This document shows, piece by piece, positions 45,537-53,908 of a stretch of 64,000 nt of DNA. Both the position numbers and the translations under genes were made by a program. This DNA is from Arthrobacter burdickii (GTDB lineage: Bacteria; Actinomycetota; Actinomycetes; Actinomycetales; Micrococcaceae), in NCBI RefSeq assembly GCF_030433645.1, contig NZ_JAROCG010000002.1, positions 744,001 through 808,000 on the forward strand. The letters are read 5' to 3'. Positions within the stretch are counted from its first letter, which is position 1; each line of letters opens with the position of its first letter. The notes under the pieces were generated by a model. That model saw only the letters and a program-made list of their open reading frames with translations. It searched no databases and was not told where the DNA came from.

Positions 45537-46535
45537 TGTACTGCCCAGGGAGGTTGGTTAGCCGGGTGATGGGTGGTTTGCCTCCGATGGCGGTGTGGGG
45601 CCTGTGGTGATTGTATTCGTGGAGCCATGCCGGTAGTGCTGCCCTGCGGGCTGATTCGCTGGGGTAGTGGCGGCTGAACGCCCACCCGTCGGCGAGGGTG
45701 CGGTGGAAGCGCTCGATTTTCCCGTTGGTCTGCGGCCGGTACGGCTGGGTCTTCTTGACTTTGATGCCGAGGCTGGCGCAGGTCTCGCGCCAGAGACGCG
45801 ATTTGTAGGCTGAGCCGTTGTCGGAGAGGACCCGGTGGACGGTGATCCCGCGGTCGGCGAACCAGGACACGGCCCGGCGCAGGACACCGATAGCGGTGGT
45901 GGCTGTCTCATCGTCGTGGATCTCGGCGTACGCGACGCGGGAGTGATCATCGATGACGGTGTGCACGAATGCGGTGCCCATGATTGTGCCGCGGTATTTG
46001 TTACGGGGCTTGCCCGGGGTGCCGGCCCTGTTCCGGCCGCCCTGGTGCCGACCGACGTACCGCCAGCCGCCGCCGTCGGGGATGTTGCCGAGTTTCTTCA
46101 CATCGACGTGGATCAGGTCCCCGGGCCGCTCGTGCTCGTAGCGGCGGATGACATCACCGGTGCGGACTGTTAGCGAGCACGGACGTGGTGCAGCCGGTTG
46201 AGCCGGCAGCGGGTGAGGACGGCGTGGACCGTGGACGCCGGCACCCCCAGACGAGCGCCGATCCCGACCGGTCCGAGGCGTTTCTTCCAGCGCAGATGCG
46301 CGATCTTCCGCACCAGGACCGGCGGTGTTCTCGTGGGGCTGTGGTGCGGGCGCGAGGTGCGGTCCTGCATGCCCTCCCGGCCCATCGCCGCGTACCGGTC
46401 GGCCCACCGTTTGGCGGTCGGCCAGGACACGTGGAAGAACACGGCAGCGTGAGCGACGGGCCACCCGTCGTCGACGATGAGCTTTGCGATCCGCAGCCGT
46501 TGAATCGGAGTCAGAGCAGCATTAGCGTGAGACAC
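45532..46535 (-). pseudogene. IS481 family transposase, frameshifted
   Basis: The N-terminal half (GTG 46535 to TAA 46170) encodes the helix-turn-helix part: VAHAAVFFHVSWPTAKRWAD to LGVPASTVHAVLTRCRLNRL. The catalytic half continues in the -1 frame: YEHERPGDLIHVDVKKLGN (first Asp), VLSDNGSAYKS (second Asp), NGKIERFHRTLADGW (Glu), ending LTNLPGQYI. All three DDE residues are present. Single-ORF organisation is normal for IS481, so the break near 46170-46185 probably inactivates it. No slippery heptamer is visible there. The stop codon lies outside the element, in the duplicated target. Confidence 0.9.
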
Positions 46536-46652
46536 GAGGACCTCCTGATCGATACCGGACCCTAGACAGCTCCACTCTCGATCGGAGGTCCTCCTCGCGT
46601 CCAGAACCTACAACGCGTCCTCACACATCAACCAACGTCCCTGGGTAGTACA
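45537..46652 (-). mobile_element. IS481-type insertion sequence, 1116 bp
   Basis: Ends are 23-bp imperfect inverted repeats (45537-45559 and 46630-46652). They share TGTACT, CCCAGGGA and GTTGGTT, with two mismatches, and have the 5'-TGT...ACA-3' termini of the family. The flanks carry an exact 6-bp duplication GCTAGA, which fits the NCTAGN target known for Bordetella IS481. It holds one frameshifted transposase gene and no passenger gene. Exact duplication and near-identical ends suggest fairly recent insertion. Confidence 0.96.
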
Positions 46653-46658
46653 GCTAGA
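46653..46658. repeat. Right target-site duplication GCTAGA
   Basis: Exact copy of 45531-45536. Its CTA is the stop codon (minus strand) of the radical SAM gene. Confidence 0.93.
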
Positions 46659-47700
46659 ACAGCGACGTCTGGACGGCTCGGGACGCAGCGGCCGGCGCCA
46701 GTGGAACCGGCTCGTGCCCGCCGCCCGGGGACAGATTGCGGAAGAAGCCGGCGCCCGCCGCGAGTCCGTGCTTCCGGCGGAAGATCCGGATCCTGCCCGA
46801 GAGCCAGTCCCGGTATTCCTTGGACGCGTAGCTCCCGCCGCGGTAGAGCGCCTCGTACTTCGGGACGAGGTGGGGATGGTGGGCGGCGAGCCACTGCAGG
46901 AACCACTCGCGCGAGCCCGGCCTCAGGTGCAGGGGGCCGGCTGTCACGCCGGTGGCTCCAGCGGCGGCCAGCTCGCCGAACAGCCGGTCGAGCGATTCGT
47001 CGCCGTCCGTGAGCCAGGGCAGGATCGGCATGGCCATCACGCCGCACGGGAGTCCTGCCTCGCGCAGCCGTGAGATCAGGGCGAGCCGGGCCCGCGGGGT
47101 GGGGGTGCCCGGTTCGATCGCTTCGGCGAGGACCGGATCCACGAGTGCGAGCGAGATGCCCATCCCGATCCCCACCGACTTCGCAGCGGCCTTCAGCAGC
47201 GGGATGTCGCGGGCGAGGAGGGTGCCCTTCGTCAGGATGGAGAAGGGCGTGCCGGAGTCGGCCAGGGCCGAGATGATGCCCGGCATCAGCGTGTACCGGC
47301 CCTCTGCGCGCTGATAGGGATCGGTATTGGTCCCGAGGGCCACATGCTCGCGCGACCAGGACGGGCGGGCCAGTTCCCGGCGGAGCACCTCCGCCGCGTT
47401 GATCTTCACGACGAGCTGCGCATCGAAATCCAGCCCGGTGTCGAGGTTGAGGTAGCTGTGCGTCTTCCGGGCGAAGCAGTACACACAGGCATGGGAGCAG
47501 CCCCGGAAGGGGTTGATCGTCCAGGAGAACGGCATCGACGACGTGGGCGGCACCCTGTTGAGGACTGACTTCGCGGTCACCTCGTGGAAGGTGATCCCGG
47601 CGAACTCCGGGGTCCGGACCGTCCGCACCAACCCCGCAAGGGGCAGCAGGGCGGACTCGGCTCCGCCGTCGTCCCTGATCTTCTGGCCTTCCCACCGCAT
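46654..47700 (-). CDS. Rv2578c family radical SAM protein (SplB-like)
   Basis: 348 residues. The radical SAM cysteines are C68, C72 and C75 in RGCSHACVYCFARKTHSYL. TNTDPYQRAEGRYTLMPGI and ISLALVDPVLAEAIEPGTP fit the Rv2578c/SPL-like group, related to spore photoproduct lyase. DNA repair is a possible role but the reaction is not established. A LexA-like palindrome lies 9-24 bases upstream of the ATG, overlapping a -10-like TCTAAT. The gene ends exactly in the IS target duplication and is intact. Confidence 0.9.
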   Translation of the reverse strand: MRWEGQKIRDDGGAESALLPLAGLVRTVRTPEFAGITFHEVTAKSVLNRVPPTSSMPFSWTINPFRGCSHACVYCFARKTHSYLNLDTGLDFDAQLVVKINAAEVLRRELARPSWSREHVALGTNTDPYQRAEGRYTLMPGIISALADSGTPFSILTKGTLLARDIPLLKAAAKSVGIGMGISLALVDPVLAEAIEPGTPTPRARLALISRLREAGLPCGVMAMPILPWLTDGDESLDRLFGELAAAGATGVTAGPLHLRPGSREWFLQWLAAHHPHLVPKYEALYRGGSYASKEYRDWLSGRIRIFRRKHGLAAGAGFFRNLSPGGGHEPVPLAPAAASRAVQTSLF

Positions 47701-47706
47701 ACCGCA

Positions 47707-47712
47707 ATTAGA
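47707..47712 (-). promoter_or_regulatory. -10-like hexamer of the radical SAM gene
   Basis: TCTAAT on the minus strand, 6 bases before the ATG, inside the LexA-like palindrome region. Confidence 0.35.
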
Positions 47713-47724
47713 ACACGCGTACTA
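47709..47724 (-). promoter_or_regulatory. LexA-like operator of the radical SAM gene
   Basis: TAGAAC-ACGC-GTACTA read on the plus strand matches the SOS box TCGAAC-N4-GTTCGA at 9 of 12 positions. It sits in an 18-base near-palindrome, TTAG...CTAA. Its position over the putative promoter fits repression. Confidence 0.5.
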
Positions 47725-47755
47725 ATACCGAGTCACGGAGCATCGACGGCACGCC

Positions 47756-47761
47756 TAGGCT
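47756..47761 (+). promoter_or_regulatory. -10-like hexamer for a leaderless pcp transcript
   Basis: TAGGCT lies 6 bases before the ATG. CGGAG between them could alternatively act as a short ribosome site. Confidence 0.4.
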
Positions 47762-47767
47762 CGGAGC

Positions 47768-48406
47768 ATGATCCTGCTGACAGGCTTCGAACCCTTCGGG
47801 GGAGAACCCACCAATCCGTCCTGGTCCGCAGCCCGGCGGGCCGCCGAGCTCCTGACCGAGCAAGGGTACGAGGCAGTGGCTGTCGAGCTGCCCTGTGTCT
47901 TCGGCTCGAGTATCGAGGTGCTCGAAGGCGCCCTCGAGCGGGTCCGGCCGGGGATCGTGCTGTGCGTGGGGCAGGCCGGCGGGCGCGAACGGATCTCCCT
48001 CGAACGCGTCGCCATCAATGTGGACGACGCACGGATCCCCGATAACGCCGGCCGGCAGCCCATCGACGAGCCCGTCGTCCAGGGCGGGCCGGCCGCCTAC
48101 TTCTCCACCCTTCCCATCAAGGCGTGCCGTGAGGCCGTCGTGCGCCTCGGCGTACCCGTCGAGGTGTCGCAGACGGCAGGCACCTATGTCTGCAACCACG
48201 TCTTCTACGGCCTCATGGACCTCCTCGCGACCCAACCGGGTACCCGTGGCGGCTTCATCCACGTGCCGTACTCGACGGAACAGGGTGAGGCTAACCGGCA
48301 GCCGGGGCTCGCCATCGAGGACATGGCGATCGCCCTCGCGGCCATAGCGACCACCACCGCGGGCAGGACGTCCGACCTGCGGGTTCCTGCCGGCGCGGAG
48401 CACTGA
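47768..48406 (+). CDS. pcp: Pyrrolidone-carboxylate peptidase (pyroglutamyl peptidase I)
   Basis: C15 cysteine peptidase that removes N-terminal pyroglutamate. It has 212 residues. The opening ILLTGFEPFGGEPTNPSW is diagnostic. The catalytic triad can be placed at E79 (ISLERVAIN), C142 (QTAGTYVCNHVFYGLM) and H165 (GGFIHVPY). It is cytosolic, with no signal peptide. It is divergent from the radical SAM gene across 67 bases and convergent with the HExxH protein, whose stop is 5 bases from its own. Confidence 0.95.
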   Translation: MILLTGFEPFGGEPTNPSWSAARRAAELLTEQGYEAVAVELPCVFGSSIEVLEGALERVRPGIVLCVGQAGGRERISLERVAINVDDARIPDNAGRQPIDEPVVQGGPAAYFSTLPIKACREAVVRLGVPVEVSQTAGTYVCNHVFYGLMDLLATQPGTRGGFIHVPYSTEQGEANRQPGLAIEDMAIALAAIATTTAGRTSDLRVPAGAEH

Positions 48407-48410
48407 CGCG

Positions 48411-48875
48411 TTAGGAGCGCCGCCCCTTCCGGGTGGAGAGGACGGCGCCGAGTGCTGCCACGACCGGCCGGAGCGGCTGCTCACGGTACCCGCCGTCGGA
48501 CAGCCCCGCCCTCCGCTCGAAGGGGTTGCGCGACGCCGGGTCCCCGGTCCGCAGGAGGGAGTATGCCGCGGCCAGCAGGTACGCGGGAAGGAACGGCAGA
48601 CCGAGGAACGCCGCGTACTGGCGTGCATGGCGCGCCTCGTGCTCCAGCAGGCGGGTGAACCCCGCGGGGGCGCCCTGCGGCACGTGTCCCCGCAGCAGCA
48701 CCACGCTGCCCACCGTGAAGGCGCGGGCTTTCGGCAGCCGGCCCCGGTACCCCTCGGCGAGCAGGACCCCGGAGGGGCCGGCCGACACGCGGCAGCCGGT
48801 CAGGGCGGCCAGGGCGAGTCCGCACGGCGTCGACAGGTTGATCCAGTTCAGGAACGGCACGAGCCTGCGATTCAT
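48411..48875 (-). CDS. Membrane protein with HExxH motif
   Basis: 154 residues, family not recognised with certainty. The sequence LLEHEARHARQYA holds a HEARH motif (residues 79-83) of the zinc-metallopeptidase type. It is followed by a hydrophobic helix at about 89-108 (FLGLPFLPAYLLAAAYSLL). Similar short DUF4157-like sequences occur as toxin or protease fragments, but here only one candidate zinc site is present, without an identified third ligand. ATG 48875 begins MNRRLVPFLNWINLS. Function is unknown. Confidence 0.7.
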   Translation of the reverse strand: MNRRLVPFLNWINLSTPCGLALAALTGCRVSAGPSGVLLAEGYRGRLPKARAFTVGSVVLLRGHVPQGAPAGFTRLLEHEARHARQYAAFLGLPFLPAYLLAAAYSLLRTGDPASRNPFERRAGLSDGGYREQPLRPVVAALGAVLSTRKGRRS

Positions 48876-48960
48876 GCCGTCATCGTACGGCGACGCCGCC
48901 CGGCCCGTCCCGCGGACCGACAGGCCCCGGTCGTGGTGGAGCGCCGCCGAACCCGTCGCC

Positions 48961-48966
48961 TAGACT
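48961..48966 (+). promoter_or_regulatory. -10 element of pheST
   Basis: TAGACT, about 108 bases before the pheS ATG. The leader contains a 12-bp palindrome GGCGTGCACGCC. I see no Phe-rich leader peptide or T-box. Confidence 0.45.
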
Positions 48967-49059
48967 TGATCCGCCGGTGCGCCACGCTGCGACCCGGCGT
49001 TTTCCTGTCCACGGTGCGGCGTGCACGCCGCCCGCCGCACATCCGAGAGTGCAAGGTAA

Positions 49060-50151
<1,092 letters not shown>

Positions 50152-52695
50152 GTGAGAATCCCACTGTCCTGGCTGCGCGAGTACGCAGCCGTGCCTGCGG
50201 ATGCGACCGCGGAAGACGTGATGGCCGAGCTCGTGAAAGTGGGCCTGGAGGAGGAGGACGTCCATCGTCCCACCGATGAGCTGAAGGGCCCTGTCGTCGT
50301 CGGCCAGGTCCTCAGCCTCGTCAAGGAGCCGCAGTCCAACGGCAAGACCATCAACTGGTGCGAGGTCCGGGTGGTGCCCGAGGGCGAAGTGCAGACCCTC
50401 ACCGGCGACGGCATCGACCCCTCGGGCGTGCAGGGCATCGTGTGCGGCGCCCACAACTTCGTCGAGGGCGACAAGGTCGTCGTGACCCTGCCCGGCGCCG
50501 TGCTGCCCGGCGACTTCCGGATCAGCCCGCGCAAGACCTACGGCCACGTCTCCGCCGGCATGATCGCGTCGGTGCGCGAACTCGGCATCGGCGACGACCA
50601 CGACGGCATCCTCGTGCTCTCGACCCTCGGGCTGGACCCCGAGGTCGGCACCGACGCCATGGAGCTCCTCGGCCTGTACGACGAGGCCGCGGAGATCAAC
50701 GTGACGCCCGACCGCGGGTACTGCTTCTCCATCCGCGGTGTGGCACGCGAATACGCCCACGCCACCGGCACGGACTTCACCGACCCCGCAGGCGCCGTCG
50801 TCGTGCCGCAGGCGAAGGACGCCGGCTACCCGGTGCGCCTCGAGGACTCCGCACCGATCTACGGCCGGCCCGGCTGCGACAGGTTCGTCGCCCGCACCGT
50901 CCGCGGCGTCGACCCGTCGCGGCCGACCCCGCCGTGGATGTCGGCGCGCCTCCGTCTCGCCGGGATCCGCTCCATCTCCCTCGTGGTGGACATCTCGAAC
51001 TACGTGATGCTCGAACTCGGCCAGCCGCTGCACTTCTACGACCTCGACCGGCTGTCGGGCGACATCGTGGTGCGCCGCGCCGCCGCCGGGGAGAAGCTGC
51101 GGACACTCGACGACCGCGAGCGCACGCTCGACGCCGAGGACCTGCTCATCACGGACGCGTCGGGGCCCATCGGCATCGCCGGCGTCATGGGTGGGGCCGC
51201 CACGGAGGTCTCGGACGGGACGCGGAACGTCCTGATCGAGTCCGCCCACTTCGAGGAAGTGGGCATCGGCCGCTCCCGCCGCCGCCATCGGCTGCCCTCG
51301 GAGGCCTCCAAGCGCTTCGAGCGCGGCGTGGACTGGAACGTCGCGGACGTCGCCGCGCAGCGCGCCGTCGAACTCCTCCTCGACCTCGCCGGCGGCACCG
51401 CCGACGACGCCGTCACCGACGTCGGACAGGCACCGGCACCGCGCGTCATCGACCTCGCGTCCGATTTCCCGGCCCGCCTGATCGGACGCGATTTCACGGA
51501 CGAGCAGATCCGCGGAACCCTTACCGACCTCGGTGCGACCGTGGACACCGTCGACGGCGGCTACCGCGTCACGGCACCGAGCTGGCGCACCGACCTCGAG
51601 ACGCGCGAGGACCTCTCCGAGGAGATCATCCGGCTCGTCGGGTACGACACGATCCCCTCGACCCTGCCCGTCGCCCCTCCCGGACGCGGCCTGACGCGCC
51701 TCCAGCAGCAGCGGCGGCGCCTGCTGAACGCGCTCGCCGGGGCAGGACTGACGGAGGTCCTCTCCTACCCGTTCGTCAGCGCACACGCGAACGCCGTCTT
51801 CGGCACGCCGGACGAGGGCGCCCCCGCGGCCTCGGTCAAGCTCGCGAATCCGCTCAGCGCGGAGCTCGGCTACCTGCGCCGGTCGATCCTCCCCGGCCTC
51901 GTGGAGCTCGCGAAGCGCAACTCCTCGCGCGGCTTCCGCGACCTGGCCCTGTTCGAGGCGGGTGCGGTGTTCCTGCCTGGCGCAGCCATGGGGACGGAGT
52001 CCATCCCGCCGCTGGGCATCCGGCCCGACGACGAGGTCCTCGACGCGCTGTACGCGGGCATCCCCGACCAGCCGCTGACCATCGCGGCGCTGTTCACCGG
52101 CCACGAGACGACGCCGTCGGCCGGCGTCGTTCCCCGCTCCTGGGACTGGGCCGACGCCATCGACGTCGTCCAGCTCATGGGGCGGATCACCGGCGTCGAC
52201 GTCGTCGTACGGCAGGGGAGCCACCAGGCGTTCCACCCGGGACGCACCGCGGAGTTCTCGCTGCGCAGCGGCGAGGTGCTCGGCTACGCGGGTGAGCTCC
52301 ACCCGAAGCTGATCGCCGCGCAGGACCTGCCGGCCCGCACGGTGGCCCTCGAGATCAACGCGGACCTCCTGTTCGATGCCGCTGCCGACGTGATCGTCGC
52401 CCGGCCGCTGTCCACCTATCCGCCGGCCACCCAGGACGTGGCGCTGGTCGTGGAGTCCGGCGTGGTGGCGGGGGATGTGCTCGAGACGCTCCGCGAGGGC
52501 GCAGGGGAGCTCCTCGAGGACGTCAGCCTGTTCGACGTGTACACGGGACAAGGCATCGGCGAAGGGCGGAAGTCGCTGGCCTTCGCCCTGCGCTTCCGCG
52601 CCCCGGACCGCACCCTCACCGCGGACGAGGCGAGCGCGGCACGCGATGCCGCGGTCGCCCTGGCGGCCGAACGGTTCGGCGCCGTCCAGCGCTGA
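50152..52695 (+). CDS. pheT: Phenylalanine--tRNA ligase beta subunit
   Basis: 847 residues from GTG 50152, directly after the pheS stop. Domains in order are: the N-terminal strip MRIPLSWLREYAAVPAD; a tRNA-binding OB domain at about 45-155 (WCEVRVVPEG); the B3/B4 editing domain at about 215-400; B5; a catalytic-like core; and the C-terminal anticodon-binding FDX-ACB domain (YPPATQDVALVVE). The length is normal for the bacterial subunit. The gene ends before a tandem repeat array and a strong terminator. Confidence 0.97.
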   Translation: MRIPLSWLREYAAVPADATAEDVMAELVKVGLEEEDVHRPTDELKGPVVVGQVLSLVKEPQSNGKTINWCEVRVVPEGEVQTLTGDGIDPSGVQGIVCGAHNFVEGDKVVVTLPGAVLPGDFRISPRKTYGHVSAGMIASVRELGIGDDHDGILVLSTLGLDPEVGTDAMELLGLYDEAAEINVTPDRGYCFSIRGVAREYAHATGTDFTDPAGAVVVPQAKDAGYPVRLEDSAPIYGRPGCDRFVARTVRGVDPSRPTPPWMSARLRLAGIRSISLVVDISNYVMLELGQPLHFYDLDRLSGDIVVRRAAAGEKLRTLDDRERTLDAEDLLITDASGPIGIAGVMGGAATEVSDGTRNVLIESAHFEEVGIGRSRRRHRLPSEASKRFERGVDWNVADVAAQRAVELLLDLAGGTADDAVTDVGQAPAPRVIDLASDFPARLIGRDFTDEQIRGTLTDLGATVDTVDGGYRVTAPSWRTDLETREDLSEEIIRLVGYDTIPSTLPVAPPGRGLTRLQQQRRRLLNALAGAGLTEVLSYPFVSAHANAVFGTPDEGAPAASVKLANPLSAELGYLRRSILPGLVELAKRNSSRGFRDLALFEAGAVFLPGAAMGTESIPPLGIRPDDEVLDALYAGIPDQPLTIAALFTGHETTPSAGVVPRSWDWADAIDVVQLMGRITGVDVVVRQGSHQAFHPGRTAEFSLRSGEVLGYAGELHPKLIAAQDLPARTVALEINADLLFDAAADVIVARPLSTYPPATQDVALVVESGVVAGDVLETLREGAGELLEDVSLFDVYTGQGIGEGRKSLAFALRFRAPDRTLTADEASAARDAAVALAAERFGAVQR

Positions 52696-52707
52696 CCGCA
52701 GCGGTGA

Positions 52708-52771
52708 AGACCCGGCCGGAAAAAGACCCGGCCGGAGAAAGACCCGGCCGGAGAAAGACCCGGCCGGTAAA
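52708..52771. repeat. Four tandem 16-bp repeats after pheT
   Basis: Four copies of AGACCCGGCCGGAGAA (first ends AAAA, last TAAA) at exact 16-base spacing, then a truncated fifth, AGACCG. It is not CRISPR because there are no spacers. It is next to the pheT terminator. Confidence 0.93.
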
Positions 52772-52775
52772 GACC

Positions 52776-52803
52776 GAAGGCCCGTCCAATTGGACGGGCC
52801 TTC
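52776..52803. terminator. Bidirectional terminator pheT / quinone oxidoreductase
   Basis: GAAGGCCCGTCCAA-TTGGACGGGCCTTC, a perfect 28-base palindrome between convergent genes. Confidence 0.85.
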
Positions 52804-52836
52804 GCTCGTTGGGGCAGCTCGGGGGAGCCGGGCAGG

Positions 52837-53802
52837 TCAGGGGATCAGCAGCACCTTGCCGGTGGTCCGCCGCGCCTGGAGGTCCTCATGGGCCTGCGCG
52901 GCATCGGCGAGGGCGTAGCGGGCGCCGATCCGGACGTCGAGCTGGCCGGCGACGACCGCCCCGAAGAGCTCCTCGGACCGCCAGCGCCGCTCCTCGGGTG
53001 AGAGCAGGTAGTGCGCGAGCGTCGGCCGCGTGAGGAACAGCGAGCCTCCGCTGTTGAGCCGCTGCGGGTCGACGGGCGGAACGGGCCCCGACGCGGCCCC
53101 ATAGAGCACGAGGGTGCCGCGGGTCCGGAGGGAGCGCAGCGACTCGTCGAACGTCGACTTGCCGACGCCGTCGTACACGACGTCCACGCCCGTCCCGTCC
53201 GTCCCGATCCTGACCGCGTCGGCGAATCCCTCGTACGGCAGCACCTCGTCCGCGCCCGCACCACGGGCCAGCTCCTCCTTCTCCGGCGTGGACACGGTGG
53301 TGAACACGCGGGCACCCCTGGCCTTGATCAGCTGGATGAGCAGCAGGCCGACCCCACCCGCCCCCGCATGGACGAGCACGGTGGAGTCCGGCTGCACGGG
53401 GAAGGTGGAATTGATGAGGTAGTGGGCGGTCATGCCCTGCAGGGGGAGGGCGGCCGCGGTCTCGAGGTCGACACCCTCCGGGACCGGGAGCGCCTTGTCC
53501 GCGTCGACCACGGCGAACTCGGCGTAGGTGCCCCGGCCTTCGGCGAACGCGACCCGGTCGCCCGGAGCGAAACCGCGGGCACCCTCGCCCACCGCCTCCA
53601 CCGTCCCTGCCGCCTCGGCTCCCGGCGTGAACGGGTGCTCCATGGCGTAGGCGCCGCTGCGCTGATAGGTCTCGATGAAATTGACGCCGGCCGCCGCCAC
53701 CTTCACCAGGAGCTGGCCCGGCCCCGGCTCGGGACGCTCGACGGTCGCGACGGCGAGGACGTCCGGACCGCCCGGTTCGGAGACGACGATGGCTGAGGGC
53801 AT
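52837..53802 (-). CDS. NADPH:quinone oxidoreductase, zeta-crystallin-like
   Basis: 321 residues. It is a medium-chain dehydrogenase of the QOR branch without structural zinc: GVNFIETYQRSGAY, PLQGMTAHYLINSTFPV and the nucleotide-binding VHAGAGGVGLLLIQLIKARG are diagnostic. These enzymes reduce quinones by one electron with NADPH. GAAAGGA lies upstream of ATG 53802. It is divergent from argC across 106 bases and convergent with pheT. Confidence 0.93.
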   Translation of the reverse strand: MPSAIVVSEPGGPDVLAVATVERPEPGPGQLLVKVAAAGVNFIETYQRSGAYAMEHPFTPGAEAAGTVEAVGEGARGFAPGDRVAFAEGRGTYAEFAVVDADKALPVPEGVDLETAAALPLQGMTAHYLINSTFPVQPDSTVLVHAGAGGVGLLLIQLIKARGARVFTTVSTPEKEELARGAGADEVLPYEGFADAVRIGTDGTGVDVVYDGVGKSTFDESLRSLRTRGTLVLYGAASGPVPPVDPQRLNSGGSLFLTRPTLAHYLLSPEERRWRSEELFGAVVAGQLDVRIGARYALADAAQAHEDLQARRTTGKVLLIP

Positions 53803-53860
53803 GGTGCTGGTCCTTTCGATGGTGTTCCCTCATGCTATTCCCGGGGCCCCGACCGCGGGG

Positions 53861-53876
53861 ATGCATAACTATGTGT
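53861..53876 (+). promoter_or_regulatory. ArgR operator-like site (ARG box) before argC
   Basis: ATGCATAACTATGTGT contains GCATA-AC-TATGT, a near-perfect inverted repeat. It is AT-rich in a GC-rich background and followed by a second GCATAT half-site at 53883-53888. It lies 33-48 bases upstream of the argC ATG. argR is in the same operon. Confidence 0.6.
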
Positions 53877-53896
53877 AGCTCCGCATATCTTTGTTG

Positions 53897-53902
53897 TACG
53901 CT
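53897..53902 (+). promoter_or_regulatory. -10-like hexamer of the arg operon
   Basis: TACGCT, 6 bases before the argC ATG; GGGGGA lies between. Confidence 0.4.
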
Positions 53903-53908
53903 GGGGGA

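Noticed and set aside
46160-46200. Programmed -1 frameshifting of the IS transposase
   Set aside because: There is no slippery heptamer or evident stimulatory structure at the break, and IS481 elements normally have a single reading frame; mutation is simpler.
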